A DNA stretch of 64,000 nt from an uncultured Thermogutta sp. (GCA_937128505.1 CAKZMM010000162.1:1-64000), one strand, 5' to 3'; shown: positions 29,722-39,564, counted from the first letter of the stretch. Program-made: numbers and translations. The notes: a model not told the origin generated them from the letters alone.

Positions 29722-30402
29722 TCAAAGGTCACCGGTTCCTGCGAGCCCGATATCATCCAGATGGCCTATCCAGTTGTACAGTAGAAGGCGAAATGTGCTA
29801 TTGCGGCAATCGGCCAGCAGAGAGATGGACCCATTTTCCAAGGGCTCCAAGGGATTCCCGATCGATCCCCCGAGAAGTTCGGCGAACGCAAGCCGCAGCA
29901 AGGCGCCGTGCGAGACGACCACCGTGTGACCGGTACCTTGGCGGGCAATATCGCGAAGGGCCGCACTGCCGCGAAGGGCCACCTCACGTCGCGATTGACC
30001 GCCGGGAATACGGTAATCGGGATCACCGGAAAGCCACGCGGCGTATTCCGTCGGGAAAAGCACCGGCAAATCGCGGCGAAGCTGATCTTGGAAAATGCCG
30101 GCATGCAGTTCCATAAGCCGCGGGTCAAACCGGATCTCCAGCAACAGCGAAGCTGCGAGGATTTCGGCGGTCTCTCTTGCCCGGGCCAAAGGACTTGAAT
30201 AGATCGCCTCCACCGGCAGCCGACTTAAGGCCTCCGCCACAGCGTGGCTTTGTCGGCGACCCAAGTCCGACAGCGGCACATCCGATTGCCCTTGGACGCG
30301 ACCCTCCAAATTGTACAGGCTTTGCCCGTGGCGAACGCAGAAAAGCAAGCGGTTAGCGTCGGCCGGGATTACAACGGTATCAGGAAACAAAACCGGTTCC
30401 AT
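29722..30402 (-). CDS. Histidine phosphatase family protein (phosphoglycerate mutase-like)
   Basis: The 226-residue protein is a branch 1 histidine phosphatase. The catalytic RHG is in LLFCVRHGQSLYNLEGRVQG, followed by DVPLSDLGRRQSHAVAEAL, the IYSSPLARARETAEIL motif, Glu in LMELHAGIFQ and the second catalytic His in HTVVVSHGALLRL. Members include CobC, GpmB and broad phosphatases, and sequence alone does not separate them. The ATG at 30402 has no evident ribosome binding site. It lies about 80 bp downstream of the Tat-exported protein gene on the same strand, so the two may be co-transcribed. Confidence 0.88.
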   Translation of the reverse strand: MEPVLFPDTVVIPADANRLLFCVRHGQSLYNLEGRVQGQSDVPLSDLGRRQSHAVAEALSRLPVEAIYSSPLARARETAEILAASLLLEIRFDPRLMELHAGIFQDQLRRDLPVLFPTEYAAWLSGDPDYRIPGGQSRREVALRGSAALRDIARQGTGHTVVVSHGALLRLAFAELLGGSIGNPLEPLENGSISLLADCRNSTFRLLLYNWIGHLDDIGLAGTGDL

Positions 30403-30480
30403 CCGAACTAAGACGCGTGCGTTTCAAATTCCGATCTCTGAATACGTTTTAACGGCGAATACTTTTTAACAGCGAGGGAA

Positions 30481-32067
30481 TTAACCGAGGAAATCCCATT
30501 CTATGCCGACGCGACGCAAGGCATAACCCACCTCGCGATGATAAGTGCCGTAAACCGTCGCCCAGTGGAAGCCGCGCATCCGCTGCATCACCAGCTCGTC
30601 AGGCACCTGATAGCGCAGCTCCATCTGCGAACGGCAAATGGGTAGGAACGGGGTGCCGACAATCTCGCCTAAAAGTCCCATCCATCGTTCGGCGGCAAAA
30701 TCCGGGGCGATGTTGGTGACTTGTTGGCCGATTCGCATTTCGACCTTGGGCGCCGCACCGTAGTCGGACTCCATATGGGTAACCAACCGCACCGGTTCTG
30801 CGTTTTTCCCATCCAGCCGCCGTGGACCCGTGCAATGGGCAAGGGTAATGATCCCCCCGTGCGGATAAGTCGGGTTGTGGAAGATCGGCGGTTTGCCGGA
30901 GATATTCGCCAGGAGGACGCAAGCCGGAATCACGACGAAGTCCGATTCGCAAAAGGCCAACCAACCCTCGTCATTCAGCGTGCTGAGCGGCAAGCAAGCC
31001 GTGGTTTCCGAAACCGGCATGATCGTCCCCATGCAGGCATTAATGGTTATTGCACGGCAGCCAGCCTCGACCATCAAACGTCGGAAAATCTGTTCCAACA
31101 GAAAAGCGCGTTCGACGAAGCCACGGTCGGTTTCCAGCGTGGTGCCCGGAACTTGCAGGTATTCCTGTGTTCGGCGGCGGGCCAAAGCGACCTCGGCGTC
31201 GTTTTTCCGGGCTTCCTGAATGAGGGCACTTAGCTGGTCATAAGTGACGGTTTGAATATCGAAATTCCACTTTTCCTGCACCAACTTAGTGATTATTCCC
31301 GGCGGTTGAGCCCAACCGCCCGGCCCCCCGACCGCGATGATCTTCAGCCCCCGAGTGTTCTTTAGGCCGCCCAAGCTCCGCAGCCGCCACAGAAGCTCCT
31401 CCGGGCGGTCAACGACCACATCCGAGTAGTCCATCCCCGGGACCTGAAGCGTATCGGTGTGCTGGCGGAGAAACCGCGGGTGAATGATTTCGTAATGCAG
31501 ATATAAAGGTCCGGACACATGCCGCACGAAAAAGATCGTGTCCTTCTTTAGAGATGCGATCGCGTTCAGGTTCCCGTCGGCCGCATAAACCAGCAGCACG
31601 TCCGCCCGTGCTACTTCTGGATCATTCCCCAAAACGCTTTCGTCATTGCACACGGCCAGCGAAAGGATCTCCATGGGGAAATCGGCCTGGGAGGCCAGTT
31701 GAGAAAGTTCCTGCCGGATACGAGCGGCTTCGTCTTGGACATCTTGTTCCGTCTGCACACCCCCCCAAGCCCGCCAACTCCATTGAGGTCTCGGCTTATA
31801 GAGGCGATATAGGAAGATGGGTTTGACGATCAAGGTCTGCCTGGGTGGAGCGGAGGGAAGTTCGGCCTGTGTGGCCCGCAGGGATGCCCAGCTCAGTCCG
31901 CTCAGGCTTGCCCCCAGTAAGGTCGCCCCACCCAAGCCGCCGAGGAATCCCCGCCGTGAGAGCTCGGGAGTGGTGTCCTCGGGTCGGGCCGGCGCGCAAC
32001 ATCCGCCCCGAAATGCAAAACCATCCTGATGGTGGCAAGGGTGCTGGTGGTTGTGATGGTCACACAT
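30481..32067 (-). CDS. Tat-exported L-fucose isomerase-like protein with His/Cys-rich leader
   Basis: The 528-residue protein resembles the fucose/arabinose isomerase C-terminal fold found in many planctomycete secreted proteins, though I am unsure of the exact family. Its first 24 residues contain six His and four Cys (MCDHHNHQHPCHHQDGFAFR, then GGCC). They precede a twin-arginine motif (SRRGFLGGLGGATLLGASLS). Later segments include VPGMDYSDVVVDRPEELLW, ITINACMGTIMPVSETTAC and TLAHCTGPRRLDG. The ATG at 32067 has AGGAG eight bases upstream; an open frame extends further up through a 21-bp duplication. The role is unknown; metal-dependent sugar chemistry is a guess from the fold. Confidence 0.68.
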   Translation of the reverse strand: MCDHHNHQHPCHHQDGFAFRGGCCAPARPEDTTPELSRRGFLGGLGGATLLGASLSGLSWASLRATQAELPSAPPRQTLIVKPIFLYRLYKPRPQWSWRAWGGVQTEQDVQDEAARIRQELSQLASQADFPMEILSLAVCNDESVLGNDPEVARADVLLVYAADGNLNAIASLKKDTIFFVRHVSGPLYLHYEIIHPRFLRQHTDTLQVPGMDYSDVVVDRPEELLWRLRSLGGLKNTRGLKIIAVGGPGGWAQPPGIITKLVQEKWNFDIQTVTYDQLSALIQEARKNDAEVALARRRTQEYLQVPGTTLETDRGFVERAFLLEQIFRRLMVEAGCRAITINACMGTIMPVSETTACLPLSTLNDEGWLAFCESDFVVIPACVLLANISGKPPIFHNPTYPHGGIITLAHCTGPRRLDGKNAEPVRLVTHMESDYGAAPKVEMRIGQQVTNIAPDFAAERWMGLLGEIVGTPFLPICRSQMELRYQVPDELVMQRMRGFHWATVYGTYHREVGYALRRVGIEWDFLG

Positions 32068-33171
32068 AATTCCGGCTCCTGAAATTTTGTAAAAATCCCC
32101 GACACCTCCGGACATTCCGTAGACACCTGCCGACATTCGGTATTCAAAGCGGCCGCGCTTCAGCTTTGGCCCCCTGGCGTCCGCAAACTTCACCGAACTC
32201 CCGCGCAGTTGTCGCGACCGATTTCTCAAGGTCTTGTGAGTAGTCTAACACCAAGCTTTTCAATTACAAGTATGGGAGTGAATTTAACCAATTTTCGTAG
32301 ACAGTATTTCGCGTTTCACGATCTTACGATCTGTCGCTTTCCACCGGCTCAGTTGGCACCGGTGGAAATCGCGGGAAGGAAATCGGGGGCTCTTGCAGGG
32401 ACAATCGCTCCAGCGGCAGCCGGGGCTAAACGGGTGTGCAGGCCTGCCGGCGGCAAAGAGCCTTTTGCTTCCGGAAAACTTGCCCGGTTCCGCCTCACGC
32501 CGCATTGTGTGCGTCTTGAGCGGTACGTTTTGCCGCATCAAGATCAAGATAATATTGGACTTGGGGGAAGACATTTGGACTTGCGGCAAAAATCTGGTCC
32601 GGAAAGCGAGCTTAAAGGAAAATGATTAGTTTTTACAGCCTCTTATCCCCGGCGAAATCGCGACGCATTGCCCCGCGACCAAAACTTCGGTCCACAACCG
32701 TGGCAAAATGCCGTTCTATAGGATTGAAGATTAATGACGTAATTCTGCAATACGGAAAGGCAGAAGTCGGAAAGGTGCCGCCTTTTAGTTGGGTCGCGCG
32801 GTCGAAGCTGGGGGCCGGGCACACACCGCGGATTGGCTATCGGGAGGAAGCTTGTTTCGATAAGGCCGCTGAGGAGTGGACTTGCGTGCAATTTTCGGGC
32901 AGCGCACGATGGCTAAGGACGTGCTTGCTGCGGAATGCTTCTCCAAGCGCACAAGGAATGCGGCATCCTGACCTGTTATCACGTTGAGACGATTTACGGC
33001 GGAACAAGTCGTTCAAGTGAGCAAAACCGTATGCAGTCGGGGCGAAACGTTTCAGAGGATGCATCTATTGAATCCCAGCTTCGAATGACCCCCAACTTCG
33101 AATCCACGCACCTTGGAAATTCCGGCGTCGGCGGCCCCGATCGATGCGTGGTTTAGACGAGGCAACCGGCC
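32068..33171. other. Intergenic region with several duplications
   Basis: About 1.1 kb between divergent genes. It holds a 21-bp duplication at 32101-32142, a 20-bp spaced pair of TTGGACTTG near 32555 and 32575, and an 18-bp pair around CTTCGAAT near 33080. No gene recognised. Confidence 0.5.
32101..32142. repeat. 21-bp tandem duplication (2 units)
   Basis: Units 32101-32121 and 32122-32142 share GACACCT, GACATTC and GTA at the same positions, with four substitutions. They lie about 35 bp upstream of the start of the leftward Tat-exported protein gene, in its leader region. Confidence 0.8.
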
Positions 33172-34212
33172 ATGCTTAGTCCGCGCGAACGTGTCTTGGC
33201 GGCGGCCCGGCGGGAAAAGCCGGATCGCGTCCCCTGTGATTTCTGGGCAGAGCCGCCCACTTGGGAACGCCTATTCCAATGGATGGGCTACCGGGAGCGT
33301 GATCGGCTTTTGAAGGAGTTGGAGGTCGATATCCGCCATTTGGACGTTCCCACTTTACCGGATCACGAGGTAGCGCCAGGGCTTTTCCAGAATATGTGGG
33401 GCGAGCGATATGTCTACCAATCCACTCCCTGGGGACCCATCCGCCATGACACGCGGGGTGCCCTGGCCGATGCCCAAAGTTTCGACGAGTTAGAAAGTTT
33501 CTCTTGGCCCAGCCCCGATGATCTGGATTATTCCGGATTGGCCGAGCAGGCACGCCGTTGGTCTGAGTACGCACTTCTATACGGATTTGCCGATGTTTGG
33601 CAGCGGCCGGCCCTTGTCCGCGGCTGGGAACAAATGTTTGTCGACATGGTGGAGCGGCCGGATTGGGCCCACTACCTCTCGCGGAAATTCACCGATTTTT
33701 ACAAGGAGGACTACGCCCGGGCTGCGGAGGCAACCCGGGGGCGAATCGACTTGTATTTGCTGATTAGCGACTTGGGAAGTCAGACGGGACCATTGATCTC
33801 GCGGGCGATTTTTCAAGAGTTTGTGGCCCCTTATCTGCGGGAAATGATCGATTGGATTCACGCTTTAGGGGGGCTTGTCCTTTTCCATAGTTGCGGGTCG
33901 ATTTATCCGCTGATCGAGGACCTCATTGCTTTGGGAGTCGATGTGTTAGATCCGATTCAACCTGTGGGGCCTTTCATGGCGCCGGAATCCTTGAAAACTC
34001 AGTTCGGCGATCGGCTGGCATTCCACGGCGGTATCGACATGCAACGGTTACTGCCCTTCGGAGAGCCGAGCCAGGTCGCCGCGGAGGTCCGCCGCTATTG
34101 CACCGTGCTAGGCGAGGGAGGTGGGTATATACTCGCTCCGGCCCATCTATTTCAGCCGGATGTACCGCCGGAGAACATCTTCGCCATGTACCGAACAGAT
34201 CGGCACGGCTAA
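33172..34212 (+). CDS. Uroporphyrinogen decarboxylase-family protein
   Basis: The 346-residue protein has the URO-D/MtaA fold signature: SPRERVLAAARREKPDRVPC at the start, GLVLFHSCGSIYPLIEDL in the middle (His and Cys typical of zinc-binding methyltransferase-like members rather than haem-pathway HemE), VDVLDPIQPVG, and DRLAFHGGIDMQRLLPFG near the end. Such paralogues are numerous in planctomycetes and are thought to act in methyl transfer or unknown catabolism, so I do not call it hemE. No corrinoid protein gene is adjacent. The ATG at 33172 has no strong ribosome binding site. Confidence 0.82.
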   Translation: MLSPRERVLAAARREKPDRVPCDFWAEPPTWERLFQWMGYRERDRLLKELEVDIRHLDVPTLPDHEVAPGLFQNMWGERYVYQSTPWGPIRHDTRGALADAQSFDELESFSWPSPDDLDYSGLAEQARRWSEYALLYGFADVWQRPALVRGWEQMFVDMVERPDWAHYLSRKFTDFYKEDYARAAEATRGRIDLYLLISDLGSQTGPLISRAIFQEFVAPYLREMIDWIHALGGLVLFHSCGSIYPLIEDLIALGVDVLDPIQPVGPFMAPESLKTQFGDRLAFHGGIDMQRLLPFGEPSQVAAEVRRYCTVLGEGGGYILAPAHLFQPDVPPENIFAMYRTDRHG

Positions 34213-34405
34213 ACCGGCTTTCCTGATGGAATAGACTCCGCTGGAAGAGATCCAACGCTCGTACCGTCCGCAACGGGACGCACGGCCTTCAGCCCGGGCC
34301 CCCAGAGAAAAACCTTGCCAGCGGATCTCCAGCAATCGTATCGCCCCCGGTGGGGAAGTAGCCGCCTTACCCCGGTAGAACCCCCGGGGCAGCTGATCGC
34401 AGAGG

Positions 34406-34478
34406 GTTTTTCCTCGGCAGGGTCCACCTTGATTGAGGAGCGTTTTTCCTCGGCAGCTTGCCCCCTCGATTAGTTCGC
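34406..34478. repeat. 36-bp tandem duplication overlapping a stop codon
   Basis: GTTTTTCCTCGGCAG occurs at 34406-34420 and 34442-34456, each followed by a related tail (TTGATTGAGGAG / CTCGATTAGTTCG). The second unit contains the stop codon of the leftward SPOR-like gene (34470-34472). Confidence 0.8.
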
Positions 34479-35615
34479 GCTAACGGAAGGGGTGCGAGGC
34501 CGGCTCAACATGGCGTTGACCGACGGCCTGGGAACCAGAACCGGAATCGGGCTGATATCGAAAGGAATACCCACGAGTGTCTGCGGTACCACCGCGCCGG
34601 GCATACCCCCATCTTCGGCGAGTTTGCCCGCGAAACGTTCGATGGTGGCCTTCACTTCCGGGTTCACTTCCACCGCACCATCGGGCGATTTTCGGGTCAC
34701 CCAAGAGAAGCTGCCCACCGTCACAATACTGGCGTAGCGATCGTGGAACACGTAGGCCTCGTAGCCTTTAAGCCGCAAGGCCTCCGTCAAGCGATGAGCT
34801 TGCTGAGCGGCGGCAACGAGTTGGCTTTCTTCAGGATCGAATTTCTCGGACTTCAACCGCTCAATTTCTTGAGGCTTGATGGCGATTTTGCCCGTGAAAG
34901 TTGCCACCTGCACCGTGTAGGGACCGGGACAATTCAGGAGGCTGTACTGCACTCCCTCGTTAGCTTTTAGAAGGAGTTCGTCGATTCCGGAGGGGGCGAA
35001 AAATTCTCGCGGCAAAAGCGGGTTGGTCGTGAGAAACGCGTATCGCATCGGACCTTTCTTTTGCTTATCGGAATCTACGAAGCTCCAGAACAGCCGCCAC
35101 GAAGCGAGATTTCGCGCCGTGGGTTGAGATCGATCGATCTCCAGGCACTTGGGGCGGCAGTGTTTAATCTTTTGAAGGGTCGCGGCAGCCTCGGGATCCT
35201 CCGCCGACGGAAAATCGCCCACTAGCACGGCGATTTCTTCGATCTCATCAGCACGTTGATACCGCATTCGCTTGGGGCGGCCGTATCGATCCACTCCCAG
35301 GCCGTAGACTTCTTCCTCCAAGTCGAATTGTTTGCGGTAGATGTAGGCGGGCAGCTTGTAGCGGCCACGCAGCTCCTGCACCAGCGCTTGCGCCTGTTGC
35401 TGAGCGAATTGCCCGGAGAAACTACAGGCCATGATCATCCACGGTCCATTCTCCGGAGTGACCGAATAGTCCTTGTTCGGATCAGCCTCTACCTTTTGAA
35501 GGGTGAGCAAGCGATCCCACGGGGCTGCCCAGCATTCCCGTAGCATAGACCCTAATGCCAGGACGAGGAGCAGTGCGAAAAGAAATCGGATGCGTCCCGC
35601 GGCTTCCGTGCCCAT
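34470..35615 (-). CDS. Secreted protein with duplicated SPOR-like domains
   Basis: The 381-residue protein starts with a signal peptide (FLFALLLVLALGSMLRECWA). Two segments resemble SPOR-type folds: GPWMIMACSFSGQFAQQQAQ (about residues 54-95) and GPYTVQVATFTGKIAIKPQE with SIVTVGSFSW (about residues 225-305). SPOR domains bind denuded peptidoglycan at division sites; binding here is inferred from weak similarity only. The C-terminal tail is Pro/Val-rich. The ATG at 35615 has GGAG nine bases upstream. An upstream extension of the open frame reads through a 21-bp array and is rejected. The stop codon lies in a tandem duplication. Confidence 0.65.
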   Translation of the reverse strand: MGTEAAGRIRFLFALLLVLALGSMLRECWAAPWDRLLTLQKVEADPNKDYSVTPENGPWMIMACSFSGQFAQQQAQALVQELRGRYKLPAYIYRKQFDLEEEVYGLGVDRYGRPKRMRYQRADEIEEIAVLVGDFPSAEDPEAAATLQKIKHCRPKCLEIDRSQPTARNLASWRLFWSFVDSDKQKKGPMRYAFLTTNPLLPREFFAPSGIDELLLKANEGVQYSLLNCPGPYTVQVATFTGKIAIKPQEIERLKSEKFDPEESQLVAAAQQAHRLTEALRLKGYEAYVFHDRYASIVTVGSFSWVTRKSPDGAVEVNPEVKATIERFAGKLAEDGGMPGAVVPQTLVGIPFDISPIPVLVPRPSVNAMLSRPRTPSVSAN

Positions 35616-36615
35616 ATTGCGCTCCTTCCATTCGACGTTTGAAAAGACGCCCGATGGCCATGCAGAATTTCGCCCTCGGACAACTTTAGAGGAAAGTGAC
35701 GAGTGCTCCACCATTTTGCCGGTCTGATTCGTGCATTTTCGCCAAATCCTCGTGCAGTTTCGCCAAATCCTTTCGTAGGTTCGCCAAGTGCGTCTACATG
35801 TATATGCGGCAGGTATATGCGGCTTCGGAGGGTTTGATTCCAGCACGGGGTAGAAAAACCGGGCGATTACGCGGCAAAACAAGGTTTATGTGTTTTGCTC
35901 ATATTTCTCAGATTTTCTGTCAAACCCATTTTCTCGAGGTTGTTGCCCCCATAAACCGCTTGATTTTCTCAGTAATTTTGTTGGAACATTTTTCTCCGCC
36001 AAAACCTTTCGCTCGGCGGAATCTTTTTGTGGCGGAGACTTGCCGTAGCTATACCGACGGAAATTTAACGATTACAGTGCCGAGCTGCCAGATCGTTTGC
36101 CGCAAGACAGGTGAAACGTGCTGTCAGCCGGCATGTGGCCCTTCCGCCGGAACGTGAACCAGCTTCAGGTCCAAACCACCCTGGGGATATTGGGGGGAGG
36201 CGGACAAAAGGCGCTGACTTATCGCCTTTCGCAGGACCCATCGATTGAAAATTAACGGGCGGCAAACCGTGGCCTAACCCGGGCGAACTAGCATCGCCTG
36301 ACCGGTTCTTTTGTTCAGTCTGGCAGATAAAGCACACAACCTGGGGAAAATGGGAAGACTTGAAATAGCAACCCGCAGGCAAAACCCCAAAGCCCATAGA
36401 TCCCGAAAAGTTGCCAAACGATGGAACGTTTATCTTTTCACTGGCAGCTCGGCTTGGCACAATGCTGCAAGCCCCATGTATTTCCGGTGCCTGCTTCGCT
36501 AAGGAAGGGGTACGGCGAATCTCGCGTTATACCTGTCGGACCTATGGCGGTCTAAAGTCCACAAAGGATTTTTGGGGCTTCGGGATTCCTGACCCAGACC
36601 CTCATTAATTTAGGA
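35616..36615. other. Intergenic region with 21-bp array
   Basis: One kilobase without a recognisable gene. Besides the 21-bp array it contains two copies of GTATATGCGGC near 35805 and 35814, and the right end carries half of a 30-bp duplication of the FG-GAP gene end. Confidence 0.5.
35730..35792. repeat. 21-bp tandem array (3 units)
   Basis: Units at 35730-35750, 35751-35771 and 35772-35792 share TTCGCCAA. Units 1 and 2 differ by two bases, unit 3 is more diverged. The array lies about 115 bp upstream of the start of the leftward SPOR-like gene. Confidence 0.85.
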
Positions 36616-36642
36616 TTACCGAGCCGGACCCTCATTGAACAG
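36583..36642. repeat. 30-bp tandem duplication across a gene end
   Basis: Units 36583-36612 and 36613-36642 share GGATT at the start and GACCCTCATT near the end. The second unit encodes the last residues (NEGPAR) and the stop codon of the leftward FG-GAP gene; the first unit lies just beyond the stop. Confidence 0.85.
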
Positions 36643-37806
36643 GATATAGGTGCCCGATTTGCCGGCCACGGCCACGTCAGGGCGACCGTCCTGATTCAGG
36701 TCCGCCACACAGATCTGCATTCCCGAGCCCACGCCGCCGCCGAAATCGCTGATCGGATACCGGGTGAACTGTAATCGCTCGCGGTCCCACTTGTAATAGA
36801 AGAGGCACTCGGGATCTTCGCCACCAGGGTCACCCGTGGCGTGGGCACGTACTCGCTTGCCCGTGATCAACTCGCCCTGACCGTCGCCATCCAAATCCGC
36901 CCAAACCAGGCAGTGCACTTGCGACCAGGAGGTATCGATCACGTGTTGGGTCCAGGTGGTGGTACCGTCGGCTTTAGGCGGACCTTGCTCCCACCAGAAA
37001 AGCCCATAATCGTGGGCCTTGCCCCAGATCAGATCGTTGCGACCATCCCCATTGAGGTCCACGACCAGGAAGGGGACACTCGGGTGGGGCAAAGCCGTTT
37101 CCGGCCGAAATTTCCACGGTTTGGCCAGCGGGTTACCCGCCGGACGTTCGTACCAACCGGTCTCCACGCAAAGATCTTCCAAGCTATCGCCGTTGATGTC
37201 GCCCCAAGCATAACCGTGTCCGCCCCCTTGTTCGCCGATGACTACTTGCTCCAAATCCGGCGTGCCATCGGGTTTTTTCATCAGCCGCCACACAACCACG
37301 GGGGCCTTCTTGTCCCAGCAATTTACGTACAATTCCGGGACACCGTCCCCGTCGATGTCGCGGAGTTCAAACTTCTCGTTTTGACCCCGCGTCGTTTTCA
37401 GCAACTTCTGTTCCCATTTGTATGCGCGGCGCAACCCGAGCTCCCCAGGATTCTTGTACCAATAGATGTTCGGGTCCATCCAACCGCCACTAATCACATC
37501 AAGCCAACCGTCGCCATCCACGTCGTACAGGTGATCGCCATTGGAGGAATAATAGTCGCCGGAAAACACGGGGATATCGCGAACGGGCCGCGGGACGAAA
37601 TTCGGTGCGGCATACCAGTGGGTGCCCGCGACAACGTCCGGCTTCCCGTCGCGATTGATATCGCCGATCGCGCAACCCTCATTAAGGTCGTGCATCAACG
37701 TCCGCCTCGTGAAACGCAGACCTTCCGGTTGCTGACCCCAGGAGGCTTGCCACACAACAGCCAAGACAAGGCAAAATATCGTAGTGATGAAAATCAATTG
37801 CCGCAT
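36616..37806 (-). CDS. Secreted FG-GAP/VCBS repeat protein
   Basis: The 396-residue protein has a signal peptide (LIFITTIFCLVLAVVWQASW) and at least seven calcium-binding-type loops spaced along its length: DINRDGKPD, DVDGDGWLD, DIDGDGVPE, DINGDSLED, DLNGDGRND, DLDGDGQGE and DLNQDGRPD. This is the FG-GAP beta-propeller pattern, and Trp/Tyr-rich strands (GTHWYAAPN, IYWYKNPG, CVETGWYERP) fit the propeller blades. Such proteins are very common in planctomycetes, with mostly unknown roles in surface binding or polysaccharide interaction. The ATG at 37806 has GGAGG eight bases upstream. Confidence 0.88.
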   Translation of the reverse strand: MRQLIFITTIFCLVLAVVWQASWGQQPEGLRFTRRTLMHDLNEGCAIGDINRDGKPDVVAGTHWYAAPNFVPRPVRDIPVFSGDYYSSNGDHLYDVDGDGWLDVISGGWMDPNIYWYKNPGELGLRRAYKWEQKLLKTTRGQNEKFELRDIDGDGVPELYVNCWDKKAPVVVWRLMKKPDGTPDLEQVVIGEQGGGHGYAWGDINGDSLEDLCVETGWYERPAGNPLAKPWKFRPETALPHPSVPFLVVDLNGDGRNDLIWGKAHDYGLFWWEQGPPKADGTTTWTQHVIDTSWSQVHCLVWADLDGDGQGELITGKRVRAHATGDPGGEDPECLFYYKWDRERLQFTRYPISDFGGGVGSGMQICVADLNQDGRPDVAVAGKSGTYILFNEGPAR

Positions 37807-39316
37807 ACGGAGTTCCTCCTTTTCGAATGATGGTTCTGGAAAGTCTTCGGCCGCTACCCGTCGTCTCAGTAGATGCGATTGAGCCCGATTAGGTCTGTGT
37901 GAGTGCATTCGTAATGCCCACGCCTTGGCGTATGCTCTCTCTTCGGCATTACGGGAGATTTGGTCCGCCGACGTCGTTGAATCCTGAGCAAACGTTCTCC
38001 GGTGCGTAGCTTGGGGCCTCTCGGGAAGGGTGGGGGCGCCTTCAGTTGTTAGGCCGCCACCATATAGTGCGATTTACCGCGTTCGGCGGGGCGTTTCCTG
38101 GCCTTTCGATCACGCCCCTTTGGCCGAGACCTTTGGCCGCCGTCGCTTGTCCTTTTCAGCTTGTGCTTTTTCGCTTCGACTTTTTTTCCACGCCCACTTC
38201 CGGCCGAAGAATCGCAGGGCGCTTAATCCTGCCGATACTGGCGGAAACTCTCTAGATCTTTCAGCCGGCTGACGTGGGGAATTCCTGCTCAAATTCGAAC
38301 CGGCGACAGAAAACTTTACTTTGGTTATCCCGTGACGGCAACCAGTGGCTGGCCTCCCGTACCCCACTTTTTGGCTCGGTCGGAACTACCCGCGGGAAAG
38401 CCCGAAATCAGTTTCCACCCCGACTTTACCCCTTTCAGGACGGGAGAGCGAAGCGGTTGGCGAACTTTGACGCGTTTTCAAGATCGCAAGAACCGGGCAA
38501 CGAAGCGTCATTCTTTAGGACACAGGTTGCGTTTCGTGCCCCGGATCCAGGAAAGAGCTTCTTGGATATCTCTGCGTGCCGGTTTTGGCCGGGCGAGGTC
38601 GGCCGGTAGCATCCGAGAGTTTTTAACCGATGAACCGGGCCCACTTTAGCACGGCTTGAGATTCGGATATACTTCTTTGGGTTGGCAGAGGCGACTCAGA
38701 CAAGCTTGGTATTAGCAATACAAGATACGTGATATTAGCAAAGGAGATACAAAGGAAAAGCTTCGCTAATTAAAGGGCATCGTGGGGTGATCCAGAGACC
38801 TTTGTCGAGGCAGAAAGCCGATTCGTCTTCGGAATCGATGTGTCCTGGAGAACGATGTGTCATTCAGAAATATCACCGTTGGACGTAAGCCCTCCTTTGC
38901 AATTTGCTGACCGAATTAGTTTTTCGCCTTGACACTTAAGCTGCTTACCCCTCTTAAAGAAAGCAGGCAGCAGATTAGAAAAGCTTATCAAGAGAATTAC
39001 AGATTTTTTGGTGAGAAGCGGACTTACGAGAAGCTGACTTAACGGTGCACCGGCGTCCCGCAGGTGGGCTATTCAGTTACGAACGTGTTAAAACGGGCGT
39101 CGAAAAATTTAAACGGAGTGCTTTGCTTGCCTTATAGTGGCTTTATTTGCCCTGTTCAAGCAGCTTTGAAGGGAAGGAACATCGCAAGGAGCGGGCTAAA
39201 ATCTCGTTTTAGTGCGGACCGAGGGAAGAGCACTTCGAAGCAAACCGAGGGAAGGGTACTGCGGAACTGTGTCCTAGGTACCGAACAGTAGCGAGCGACG
39301 GTGGTTGGCGTCTTTT
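37807..39316. other. Long intergenic region with many small duplications
   Basis: About 1.5 kb between the FG-GAP gene and the tRNA. No protein gene recognised. Spaced or tandem pairs seen: TATTAGCAA near 38710 and 38733, CGATGTGTC at 38836 and 38853, GAGAAGC-GACTTA at 39013 and 39028, and ACCGAGGGAAG at 39218 and 39244. Confidence 0.5.
39218..39269. repeat. 26-bp tandem duplication (2 units)
   Basis: ACCGAGGGAAG at 39218 recurs at 39244; the rest of each unit (AGCACT / GGTACT) is also related. It lies about 50 bp upstream of the tRNA gene. Confidence 0.7.
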
Positions 39317-39390
39317 GCGCCCGTAGCTCAACCGGATAGAGCATCGGTCTTCGGAACCGAGGGTTGGGGGTTCGACTCCCTCCGGGCGCG
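39317..39390 (+). tRNA. tRNA-Arg (anticodon TCG)
   Basis: A complete cloverleaf can be drawn: acceptor GCGCCCG (39317-39323) with CGGGCGC (39383-39389), D-stem GCTC/GAGC, anticodon stem TCGGT/ACCGA around the loop CTTCGGA giving anticodon TCG, variable loop GGGTT, and T-arm GGGGG-TTCGACT-CCCTC. G39390 is the discriminator base. The CCA end is not encoded. It would decode CGA and related Arg codons. Confidence 0.95.
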
Positions 39391-39445
39391 TTTACCGCCG
39401 TGTGCTGCCTCTGGACGGCAATTCCTCTCTAGTTAAATTTTCTCT

Positions 39446-39564
39446 CTGGTTACGGGGGTCCCCTGGTTGACCCGGTCCTCTGGTTAAGCCGGTCCTCTGG
39501 TTAGCGCGGTCCGTTGGCTAACCTGGTCGTGTGGTCAAGCCGGCCCTCTGGTCAATCCGATTAA
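39446..39564. repeat. 17-bp tandem array (7 units)
   Basis: Seven contiguous units begin at 39446, 39463, 39480, 39497, 39514, 39531 and 39548. The consensus is about CTGGTTAAGCCGGTCCT, with one to several substitutions per unit and no length change. The array starts 55 bp after the tRNA-Arg gene. Confidence 0.92.

Noticed and set aside
29646-30116. 156-codon rightward open frame
   Set aside because: It is antisense to the histidine phosphatase gene and reads as Arg-rich shadow sequence.
33172-34212. hemE (uroporphyrinogen decarboxylase of haem synthesis)
   Set aside because: The HSCG metal-type motif and the N-terminus fit the MtaA-like URO-D paralogues better than HemE.
36841-37830. 329-codon rightward open frame
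   Set aside because: It is antisense to the FG-GAP gene; the long frame is a by-product of the repetitive Asp/Gly codons.
38929-38957. Promoter with TTGACA -35 element
   Set aside because: TTGACA is present, but the -10 position (TCTTAA) is poor and no gene follows for several hundred bases.
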